A stretch of 5,004 nt of DNA from the NCBI GenBank assembly GCA_017646225.1, contig JAGCMZ010000232.1, positions 1 to 5,004 of the forward strand. The letters are read 5' to 3'. Each line of letters starts with the position of its first letter. Positions within the stretch are counted from its first letter, which is position 1. Both the position numbers and the translations under genes were made by a program. The notes beneath the pieces are model-generated. The model did not search any database and was not told the origin of the DNA. It was given only the letters and a program-made list of their open reading frames with translations. The DNA comes from Paludibacteraceae bacterium. GTDB lineage: Bacteria > Bacteroidota > Bacteroidia > Bacteroidales > Paludibacteraceae. Positions 1 to 4,842 of this stretch are shown piece after piece.

Positions 1-45
1 CGAGTCACGAGAAAAAACATGGAATAATTACACATACAAAAACTA

Positions 46-83
46 CAAAATGTGAACTCGCTTCGCTCAAACAACACATTTTG
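46..83. repeat. 9-bp inverted repeat with 20-nt spacer
   Basis: CAAAATGTG at 46-54 is the exact reverse complement of CACATTTTG at 75-83. The 20-nt spacer contains CTCGCTTCGCTC at 57-68, which reads the same in reverse order (a mirror repeat). The arms could form a weak AT-rich hairpin. No T-tract follows directly, so it does not look like an intrinsic terminator. It may be part of a dispersed intergenic element, but that is inference, since no second copy lies in this window. Confidence 0.45.
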
Positions 84-146
84 CTTAACGTTTTTGCACA
101 TATAAATCTTTTTCCGACCTCCACCAAATGTCGTCAGATTGCTTCG

Positions 147-178
147 CCTCACCGCCTCACCAAATCACCGAATCACCA
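147..178. repeat. Four tandem 8-bp units, consensus (CC/AA)TCACC(G/A)
   Basis: The units are CCTCACCG (147-154), CCTCACCA (155-162), AATCACCG (163-170) and AATCACCA (171-178). All four share the core TCACC. The first two bases change from CC to AA halfway through, while the last base alternates G, A, G, A. This suggests duplication of a 16-bp pair followed by substitution, or step-wise slippage. It is too short and has no spacers, so it is not CRISPR. It may be a small intergenic microsatellite that varies between strains. Confidence 0.7.
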
Positions 179-226
179 CCCATATCTGCTTTGTTGAAAA
201 CTTTTTAAAATTTTGTCAGTTAATTA

Positions 227-258
227 TTTGTGTATTTGTAAATAATGTTCTATTTTTG
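227..258 (+). promoter_or_regulatory. Bacteroidota-type promoter of the rpmB-rpmG-DUF4295 operon
   Basis: TTTG at 227-230 and TATTTTTG at 251-258 are separated by 20 nt. They fit the Bacteroidota primary sigma factor pattern, a -33 TTTG (or TTG) and a -7 TAnnTTTG. Transcription would start around 263-267, leaving a leader of about 30 nt before the rpmB start at 297. The flanking sequence is strongly AT-rich. The match is seen directly; activity is inferred from the consensus and the position. Confidence 0.7.
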
Positions 259-296
259 CAATCCGTTTTGAAGAATAATATAAAAACACTATAGCA

Positions 297-530
297 ATGT
301 CAAAAATTTGTCAAATTACCGGTAAAAAAGCCGTTATCGGAAACAATGTTTCTCACTCAAAGAGAAGAACAAAACGTAAGTTTGATGTGAACCTTTTCAC
401 TAAAAAATTTTATTGGGTAGAGCAAGATTGCTGGGTAAGCCTTAAGGTTTCTGCCAATGGTCTTCGTATTATCAATAAATTAGGTTTGGATGCAGCTATC
501 AAACGTGCTGCTGAAAAAGGTTACCTATAA
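297..530 (+). CDS. rpmB: Large-subunit ribosomal protein bL28
   Basis: This encodes a 77-aa basic protein of the 50S subunit. The N-terminus [17 protein letters not shown] (residues 5-21) followed by the KRRTKRKF cluster is the bL28 signature, and the C-terminal part ([17 protein letters not shown]) also fits. The length is normal for Bacteroidota. The ATG at 297 gives the standard [11 protein letters not shown] start, and no SD sequence precedes it, as is usual in this phylum. It is the first gene of a three-gene operon, with rpmG starting 24 nt downstream. Only Cys5 and Cys45 are present, so this is not a zinc-ribbon form of the protein. The identity is secure. Confidence 0.97.
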   Translation: MSKICQITGKKAVIGNNVSHSKRRTKRKFDVNLFTKKFYWVEQDCWVSLKVSANGLRIINKLGLDAAIKRAAEKGYL

Positions 531-540
531 TCGTAAAATT

Positions 541-546
541 AGGAGG
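541..546 (+). promoter_or_regulatory. Strong Shine-Dalgarno sequence before rpmG
   Basis: AGGAGG at 541-546, extended to AGGAGGT, is complementary to the canonical 3' end of 16S rRNA and lies 8 nt before the rpmG ATG at 555. This is close to ideal spacing in SD-using bacteria. No other gene start in the window (rpmB, DUF4295, ftsY, rimO, or either HU gene) has such a motif. In Bacteroidota the anti-SD is reported to be sequestered by bS21, bS18 and bS6, so an isolated perfect SD is more likely regulatory than a general initiation signal. That regulatory role is inference. Confidence 0.8.
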
Positions 547-554
547 TTAATACC

Positions 555-743
555 ATGGCAAAGAAAGCAAAAGGAAATAGAGTACAAGTTATTCTAGAGT
601 GCACCGAGCACAAAGAAAGCGGTATGCCAGGCATGTCGCGTTACATCACTACCAAAAACAGAAAAAACACAACTGAACGTTTGGAGTTGATGAAATACAA
701 TCCAGTATTGAAAAAAATGACTCTTCACAAAGAAATTAAATAA
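555..743 (+). CDS. rpmG: Large-subunit ribosomal protein bL33, zinc-free form
   Basis: This encodes the 62-aa 50S protein bL33, located near the E site. The N-terminus ([20 protein letters not shown]), the central [18 protein letters not shown] and the C-terminal HKEIK match Bacteroidota bL33 throughout. Zinc-binding forms carry two Cys pairs. Here only the first Cys remains (Cys16), the second position of that pair is His19, and the second pair is replaced by Asn49 and Leu52. This is therefore a C-minus, zinc-independent form. Compared with the C-plus form there are a few extra residues after the first pair (around ESGMPGMS, residues 21-28). It is the middle gene of the operon and the only one with a strong SD. 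The next gene starts 8 nt after its stop. Confidence 0.97.
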   Translation: MAKKAKGNRVQVILECTEHKESGMPGMSRYITTKNRKNTTERLELMKYNPVLKKMTLHKEIK

Positions 744-751
744 GATATACT

Positions 752-904
752 ATGGCAAAGAAAACAGTTGCAACGATTCAAAGAGGTGAAGGACGTTCGT
801 TCGCCAAGGTGATTAAAATGGTTAAATCGCCTAAAACTGGTGCTTATATGTTCCAAGAAGAAATTGTGCACAACGACAACGTAAAAGAATTTTTAGCAAA
901 ATAA
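752..904 (+). CDS. DUF4295 small basic protein, probable Bacteroidota-specific ribosomal protein
   Basis: This is a 50-aa ORF starting MAKKTVATIQRGEGRSFAKV and ending VKEFLAK. It has many Lys and Arg residues, no signal peptide and no membrane segment. The N-terminus, SFAKVIKMVKSPKTGAY and the FQEEIVHNDNVKEFLA tail match the DUF4295 family, which sits after rpmB-rpmG across Bacteroidota. The start lies 8 nt after the rpmG stop with no SD, and the operon terminator begins 19 nt after the TAA. Position and charge suggest a ribosomal protein. The Flavobacterium johnsoniae 70S structure revealed an extra protein named bL38, and I believe this family corresponds to it, but I recall that from memory and cannot confirm it here. 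The gene is real with high confidence; the ribosomal role is moderately likely. Confidence 0.92.
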   Translation: MAKKTVATIQRGEGRSFAKVIKMVKSPKTGAYMFQEEIVHNDNVKEFLAK

Positions 905-923
905 GATTTGCTACTACCATATT

Positions 924-954
924 AAAAGCGACTTCTAACGAGGTCGCTTTTTTT
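924..954 (+). terminator. Intrinsic terminator of the rpmB operon
   Basis: A 12-bp stem forms between AAAAGCGACTTC (924-935) and GAGGTCGCTTTT (940-951), with a TAAC tetraloop (936-939). All pairs are Watson-Crick except one T-G wobble (933-942). The T-run continues to 954. This is a textbook rho-independent terminator and separates the ribosomal operon from ftsY. The AAAA/TTTT ends mean it could also work on the opposite strand. Confidence 0.92.
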
Positions 955-963
955 GTGGAATAA

Positions 964-995
964 TTTCGTTAAGTGGGTGATTTTCTTTAACTTTG
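964..995 (+). promoter_or_regulatory. Candidate promoter of ftsY-rimO
   Basis: TAACTTTG at 988-995 is a full match to the Bacteroidota -7 element TAnnTTTG. A weaker -33 element, TTTC (964-967), lies 20 nt upstream. The predicted start near 1001-1003 would leave a leader of only about 15 nt before the ftsY ATG at 1018. Its place just after the terminator supports a new transcription unit. The -33 box is imperfect, so strength cannot be judged. Confidence 0.6.
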
Positions 996-1017
996 TAAAG
1001 TAATTTAACATTAGTAT

Positions 1018-1992
1018 ATGGGATTCTTTTCATTTTTTAAAAAAGATAATGCAGAGCAAAAGCAAGAAGTGTTAGACAAAGGATTGTCGAAAACCAAAGA
1101 AAGTGTATTCGGCAAGCTTAAACGTGCTATTGCAGGCAAAGATAAAGTAGACGACGAGGTATTGGATAACCTAGAAGAAGCCTTGATTACATCGGACGTA
1201 GGTGTAGAAACTACGTTGCGTATCATTGAGCGCATCGAAAACCGTGTTTCGCGCGATAAATACATGAATACCGAAGAGTTGAATCAAATTTTGTGCGAAG
1301 AGGTGATTGCCTTGTTGGCAGAAAACAATACCGAAGATTTTGCAGAATTGGACATTGATACATCCGAAAATCCATACGTTATTTTGGTGGTAGGTGTGAA
1401 CGGTGTGGGTAAAACCACTACCATTGGCAAATTGGCTTACCAGTTCAAAAAAGCGGGCAAGAAAGTGTATTTAGGTGCAGCCGATACCTTCCGTGCTGCG
1501 GCTGTAGAACAGTTGGTAATTTGGGGTGAACGTGTGGGCGTGCCCGTTATTAAACAAAAAATGGGTGCAGACCCTGCTTCGGTAGCGTACGATACCTTGG
1601 CATCGGCCAAAGCGAATAAAGCTGATGTAGTTATTGTTGATACCGCTGGCCGTTTGCACAATAAGGTAAACTTGATGAACGAACTTACCAAAATTAGAAA
1701 CGTAATGCAAAAGTTGGTGCCTGATGCGCCCCACGATGTTATGTTGGTATTGGATGGTTCTACAGGACAAAATGCCTTTGAACAAGCCAAACAATTTACC
1801 AAGGCCACTCAAATTTCGTCGTTGGCAGTTACCAAACTAGACGGAACCGCCAAAGGTGGGGTAGTAATTGGTATTTCGGATCAATTTAAAATACCCGTTA
1901 AGTACATTGGTTTGGGTGAGCAAATGGAAGATTTGCAACTATTTGATAAACAATCGTTTGTAAAATCATTGTTGGGTAAAATTACCGATTAA
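1018..1992 (+). CDS. ftsY: Signal recognition particle receptor FtsY
   Basis: FtsY is the SRP receptor GTPase. It binds the Ffh-ribosome-nascent-chain complex at the inner membrane and hands it to SecYEG. The 324-aa protein begins with a hydrophobic/basic stretch, MGFFSFFKK, a likely amphipathic membrane-targeting helix, and lacks the long acidic A domain of E. coli FtsY. The four-helix N domain covers about residues 20-105. The G domain follows with P-loop GVNGVGKT (126-133), DTFRAAA (156-162), DTAGR (208-212), TKLD (272-275) and GLGE (298-301). TAKGG (277-281) is typical of SRP GTPases. These residues are intact, so it should be active. FtsY is preferred over Ffh because there is no Met-rich M domain. 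The ATG at 1018 has no SD. rimO starts 1 nt after the stop, so the two are probably co-transcribed. Confidence 0.97.
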   Translation: MGFFSFFKKDNAEQKQEVLDKGLSKTKESVFGKLKRAIAGKDKVDDEVLDNLEEALITSDVGVETTLRIIERIENRVSRDKYMNTEELNQILCEEVIALLAENNTEDFAELDIDTSENPYVILVVGVNGVGKTTTIGKLAYQFKKAGKKVYLGAADTFRAAAVEQLVIWGERVGVPVIKQKMGADPASVAYDTLASAKANKADVVIVDTAGRLHNKVNLMNELTKIRNVMQKLVPDAPHDVMLVLDGSTGQNAFEQAKQFTKATQISSLAVTKLDGTAKGGVVIGISDQFKIPVKYIGLGEQMEDLQLFDKQSFVKSLLGKITD

Positions 1993-1993
1993 A

Positions 1994-3310
1994 ATGAAAC
2001 TGCCAGTAGTTGATTTTATAACATTAGGATGCTCTAAAAATTTGGTCGATACCGAAAATTTGATGACCAAATTCAAGCAAGCAGGTTTTGCTGTTACGCA
2101 CGATGCCGAAAAACCCAAAGGCAAAATTGTGGTGGTAAACACCTGTGGTTTTATTGGCGATGCCAAAGAAGAAAGCATCGAAGTGATTTTACAACAAGCC
2201 TTGCGCAAGCAACAAAAGAAAATAGACAAGTTGTTTGTAATGGGTTGTTTGTCTGAACGTTATAGAAACGAACTAATAGCAGAAATACCCGAAGTAGATG
2301 CCTTTTACGGCAAATTTGATTTTGATAGCATCTTGACAGATTTGCAAGCTGAGATTGGAACTCCTGCTATCTGTGGAGCTCGCCATATTACCACGCCATC
2401 GCACTATGCCTACATTAAAATTGCCGAAGGTTGCAACCGTGCTTGTTCGTATTGTGCCATTCCACTGATTACCGGAAAATACAAAAGCCGTAGCATAGAG
2501 GACATTGAACAAGAAGTAAAAGATCTTGTTGCACAGGGTGTTACCGAGTTTCAGCTGATAGCACAAGACTTAACCTACTACGGAAAAGACAGGTACAATA
2601 CATTTGCTTTGGCCGATTTGTTGGTTCGCTTGTCGGATATACCTGGGGTAAAATGGTTGCGTTTGCATTATGCTTATCCCACGCAATTCCCCTACGATAT
2701 TTTGCCCGTTATTCGCGAGCGTGATAACATTTGTAAATACCTAGATATTGCCTTGCAACATAGCTCGGATGCCATGTTGCAAAAAATGCACCGTGGTATT
2801 ACCTGTGCCGATACCGAGGCCTTGTTGGCACGTATTCGCAAAGAAGTACCAGGAATTTGCCTGCGTACTACCTTGATGGTGGGTCATCCTGGTGAAACAG
2901 AGGCCGATTTTGAAGATTTAATGGCTTTTGTAGGGCGTCAGAAATTTGAGCGCATGGGTGCGTTTATGTATTCTGACGAAGAAAATACGTACGCAAATTT
3001 ACACTATACAGACGATGTCCCAGCCGAAACCAAGCAACAACGCTTGGATGCTTTGATGCGATTGCAACAAAGCATATCGTACAATCACAATCAAACATTA
3101 GTTGGCACTACGCAAACGGTTGTGATAGACCGCATAGAAGGAGAATACTACGTAGGCCGTACCCAATTTGACTCGCCCGATGTGGATACCGAGTGCTTGT
3201 TGCCCTTGTCGGAAGGCGATTTAACCATCGGTAATTACTACGAAGTATTGATTACCAAGGCGGAAGAATTCGATTTTTATGGTAAATTGAAAGCCATATC
3301 AGAAAAATAG
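1994..3310 (+). CDS. rimO: Ribosomal protein uS12 methylthiotransferase RimO
   Basis: RimO is a radical-SAM enzyme that adds a methylthio group to a conserved aspartate of ribosomal protein uS12. The 438-aa length is normal. The N-terminal methylthiotransferase domain carries the three Cys of the auxiliary Fe-S cluster: Cys13 (in LGCSKNLVDTE), Cys51 (VNTCGF) and Cys85 (MGCLSERY). The radical-SAM motif CNRACSYC places Cys147, Cys151 and Cys154 on the catalytic [4Fe-4S] cluster. A TRAM domain occupies about residues 369-436. LGCSKNLVD, where the tRNA enzyme MiaB has a GCQMN-type motif, favours RimO. All six cluster cysteines are present. It begins 1 nt after the ftsY stop without an SD, consistent with coupled translation. 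Confidence 0.96.
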   Translation: MKLPVVDFITLGCSKNLVDTENLMTKFKQAGFAVTHDAEKPKGKIVVVNTCGFIGDAKEESIEVILQQALRKQQKKIDKLFVMGCLSERYRNELIAEIPEVDAFYGKFDFDSILTDLQAEIGTPAICGARHITTPSHYAYIKIAEGCNRACSYCAIPLITGKYKSRSIEDIEQEVKDLVAQGVTEFQLIAQDLTYYGKDRYNTFALADLLVRLSDIPGVKWLRLHYAYPTQFPYDILPVIRERDNICKYLDIALQHSSDAMLQKMHRGITCADTEALLARIRKEVPGICLRTTLMVGHPGETEADFEDLMAFVGRQKFERMGAFMYSDEENTYANLHYTDDVPAETKQQRLDALMRLQQSISYNHNQTLVGTTQTVVIDRIEGEYYVGRTQFDSPDVDTECLLPLSEGDLTIGNYYEVLITKAEEFDFYGKLKAISEK

Positions 3311-3311
3311 T

Positions 3312-3329
3312 GTTATATTTGCATATAAC
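3312..3329. repeat. Perfect 7-bp inverted repeat over the HU-gene promoter
   Basis: GTTATAT (3312-3318) and ATATAAC (3323-3329) are exact reverse complements around a 4-nt spacer, TTGC. The palindrome starts 2 nt after the rimO stop and ends 17 nt before the HU GTG start. It overlaps the candidate -7 element TATATTTG, so it could be an operator. The arms are AT-rich and no T-tract follows directly, so it is a poor terminator. The operator role is inference. Confidence 0.55.
3314..3321 (+). promoter_or_regulatory. Candidate -7 element for the two HU-family genes
   Basis: TATATTTG at 3314-3321 is a full match to TAnnTTTG, and the HU start lies 25 nt downstream. The nearest upstream TTG (3287-3289, inside the rimO end) is 24 nt away, longer than usual, so the -33 element is weak. 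The HU pair could have its own promoter, be read through from ftsY-rimO, or both. Confidence 0.5.
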
Positions 3330-3346
3330 CTTATAAATCAACTGCC

Positions 3347-3640
3347 GTGAACAACAAAGAATTAGTGGCAGAGTTGGCCCGTCGTTTGGGCAAAACTCAA
3401 AAAGAAATAGGCTCTTTGTTAGCTATTGCAACCGATGCAATGGTGGGCGCTATGAACGAAGAAACCCTGCTTTCTATTCAAGGATTTGGCTCGTTTGAGG
3501 TTCGTAAGAAACAAGATCGTATTCTGATTAACCCTGTTACAAAGCAAAAAATGGTTATCCCTCCCAAATTGTCGCTTACCTTTAAGGTGGGAACTACGTA
3601 TAAAAATAAACTCAAAAATTTATCGACCAGTGGAAAGTAA
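3347..3640 (+). CDS. HU/IHF-family DNA-binding protein
   Basis: This is a 97-aa histone-like protein that would bend and bind DNA as a dimer in the nucleoid. The N-terminal helices (MNNKELVAELARRLGK, then the IGSLLAIATDAMVGAM helix) and SIQGFGSFEVRKK (43-55) are classic for the family. The beta-arm keeps the intercalating proline at its usual place (INPVT, Pro63). A short basic tail, KNKLKNLSTSGK, follows. The start must be the GTG at 3347: the same frame has stops at 3308 (the rimO stop) and 3326, no ATG or TTG lies between 3329 and 3346, and GTG gives a proper HU N-terminus. The gene overlaps the next, also HU-type, gene by 11 bp. HU and IHF subunits cannot be told apart from this sequence alone. 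Confidence 0.92.
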   Translation: MNNKELVAELARRLGKTQKEIGSLLAIATDAMVGAMNEETLLSIQGFGSFEVRKKQDRILINPVTKQKMVIPPKLSLTFKVGTTYKNKLKNLSTSGK

Positions 3641-4754
3641 AAAGATTTCCCTTCAAGAACTAACCGATACCATTGTTGCCCAATCGGGTGTAACAAAGCG
3701 GTTTACAGAGAGTTTCTTGCGCGAGTTGGTGCAAGTAATTCAAGAGTATCTTGAAAAAGATGGGGTAGTGAAAGTAAAAGGATTGGGTACGTTTAAATTG
3801 ATTTGGAACGAACCTAGAAAGAGTGTAGACGTGTCTACTGGTACATCGATTGTTTTGCCAGGACATTATAAGGTAACGTTTACGCCCGATGCTGAGGTAA
3901 AAGAAAAAATCAATGCTCCCTATTCACATTTGGATACGGTGATGGGTGCTGCAGAGATTTTAACGCCAGCAGAAGAATTGGAAGATGACTTAGACGAACC
4001 TGAAATAGAAGAGCCTTTGGTAGTAGAACCCGAGGTGCAAGAATCGGTTGCGGTAGAACCAGAAGTTATAGTACAACCTATTGCAGAGGATCCTATTGCA
4101 GAGGAACCTGAAGCCAAAGAAGAACCTGTGGTTGTGCCCTTCAAGGTTAAAGAGAACGAGGTAGATACCCCAACCGTAGCAGAAGAACCCAAAGAAGTTG
4201 CTCCTACTCCAAATACAGAAACTCCTGTAGCACCCAAAAGAAGAAAATGGTGGGTAGCTGTGGTAATCATCATGTTGTTGGCTTTGCTTGGAGCAGCTGG
4301 TTTCTATTGGCGCAATGTTATTGTCCCTCAACGCAATGTTATGCCACCTACAGCTATTAAATCGCCTGTGGTAGTGGTACGTGTTGATACCATCGACGAG
4401 GTGATTGCTGATACATTGGCTATAGATAGTGTGATGCAACAACCCGATACTGTTGTCGTTCCCGTAAAAGAATTAACGCTAGAAAACTATACTTATCAAG
4501 ATGCATTGAATGCTCCTGTTCGCGAAATGGTTACCGTTATTGATGGAAGCCGTTTAACCATGATTGCCTTGCGTGCATACGGTCACAAAGCGTTTTGGGT
4601 ATATGTTTACGATGCAAATCGCAATGTGCTAAACAGCCCGAATGCTGTAGAAAAAGGCATGCAATTGGTTATTCCCGATTTGCCTTTGTCGATTGTCAAT
4701 CCAAAGAGTAGGTTGTGTATTGAAAAGGCTTCGGAATTGGCCAAACAATATTAA
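3630..4754 (+). CDS. Membrane-spanning protein with N-terminal HU domain and C-terminal LysM-like domain
   Basis: The 374-aa protein has four parts. Residues 5-88 form an HU/IHF domain (KVKGLGTFKL at 48-57), but the arm reads VDVSTGTS where the proline motif is expected, so the intercalating proline is absent. Residues 111-200 are an acidic Pro/Glu/Val-rich linker with short repeats (VEPEV at 132-136 and 142-146; PIAED/PIAEE at 150-159). KRRK (203-206) precedes one membrane helix (about 207-227). Basic residues on the N-terminal side predict a cytoplasmic HU domain. The periplasmic part ends in a LysM-like fold (about 301-349: TVIDGSRLTMIALRAYG, FWVYVYDAN, GMQLVIP), probably peptidoglycan-binding. 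The start is GTG at 3630, 11 bp inside the upstream HU gene and in another frame, suggesting translational coupling. I infer a nucleoid-to-wall tether; similar architectures occur in Bacteroidota, but I know no established function. Confidence 0.88.
   Translation: MESKKISLQELTDTIVAQSGVTKRFTESFLRELVQVIQEYLEKDGVVKVKGLGTFKLIWNEPRKSVDVSTGTSIVLPGHYKVTFTPDAEVKEKINAPYSHLDTVMGAAEILTPAEELEDDLDEPEIEEPLVVEPEVQESVAVEPEVIVQPIAEDPIAEEPEAKEEPVVVPFKVKENEVDTPTVAEEPKEVAPTPNTETPVAPKRRKWWVAVVIIMLLALLGAAGFYWRNVIVPQRNVMPPTAIKSPVVVVRVDTIDEVIADTLAIDSVMQQPDTVVVPVKELTLENYTYQDALNAPVREMVTVIDGSRLTMIALRAYGHKAFWVYVYDANRNVLNSPNAVEKGMQLVIPDLPLSIVNPKSRLCIEKASELAKQY
4077..4106 (+). repeat. Two 15-bp direct repeats inside the HU-LysM linker
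   Basis: CCTATTGCAGAGGA occurs at 4077-4090 and again at 4092-4105, a period of 15 bp or five codons. It encodes PIAED then PIAEE. Because the period is a multiple of three, copy-number change would lengthen or shorten the linker without breaking the frame. Confidence 0.75.
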
Positions 4755-4786
4755 TCATATAGTTGACTAAACGCCAGTTGGGTGCG

Positions 4787-4830
4787 ATATTAAAATAGGC
4801 TGCAAGGTAACTTGCAGCCTATTTTAATGT
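4787..4830. terminator. Bidirectional hairpin terminator between convergent genes
   Basis: The arms 4789-4806 and 4811-4828 pair perfectly over 18 bp, and a T-G pair plus an A-T pair extend this to 20 bp. The loop GTAA (4807-4810) is a GNRA-type tetraloop. The core is GC-rich (TAGGCTGCAAG), while the outer stem is AAAA on one side and TTTT on the other, giving a U-run in transcripts of either direction. It lies 32 nt after the HU-LysM stop and 12 nt past the end of the convergent minus-strand gene, so it probably ends both. Confidence 0.9.
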
Positions 4831-4842
4831 GTATAGAAGCTA

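Larger units (their letters stand above)
1..226. other. Non-coding region upstream of the rpmB operon
   Basis: I see no convincing gene on either strand here. The stretch is AT-rich, with short C-rich islands. It holds a 9-bp inverted repeat (46-54 and 75-83) and four degenerate 8-bp tandem units (147-178). The word GCTTCGC occurs twice, at 60-66 and 141-147. Such short-word, low-complexity sequence looks like intergenic spacer or a decayed dispersed repeat rather than a coding remnant. The part of this spacer closest to rpmB carries the promoter listed separately. Confidence 0.6.

Noticed and set aside
46..83. Intrinsic terminator of an upstream gene
   Set aside because: The loop is 20 nt, the stem is AT-rich, and there is no T-run after the second arm.
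147..178. Start of a CRISPR array
   Set aside because: The units are 8 bp, directly adjacent and without spacers; no cas genes are present.
297..743. A zinc-responsive paralogue pair of bL28/bL33, as in zinc-limitation loci
   Set aside because: Only one copy of each is present, no Zur-like site is recognisable, and the zinc-free bL33 type is normal for Bacteroidota.
1011..1812. Minus-strand ORFs inside ftsY
   Set aside because: They lie opposite a full, well-conserved FtsY and show no recognisable motif, so they are shadow frames.
3312..3329. Terminator after rimO
   Set aside because: The 7-bp stem has only one G-C pair per arm and no U-tract follows. Overlap with a -7 motif makes a regulatory role more plausible.
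3308..3349. Stop-codon readthrough from rimO into the in-frame HU gene
   Set aside because: The two are in the same frame, but a second in-frame stop (TAA at 3326-3328) follows the rimO TAG, so readthrough would not reach the HU gene.
3920..4442. Two long minus-strand ORFs (3920-4273 and 3990-4442) opposite the HU-LysM gene, one rich in Ser, Thr and Gly
   Set aside because: They are antisense to the Pro/Glu-rich linker. The low-complexity composition is what the reverse strand of GAA/CCT codons gives. No domain pattern or promoter is visible.
3347..4754. A single HU gene split by a frameshift
   Set aside because: Each ORF holds its own complete HU domain with different sequence, so they are tandem paralogues and not two halves of one gene.
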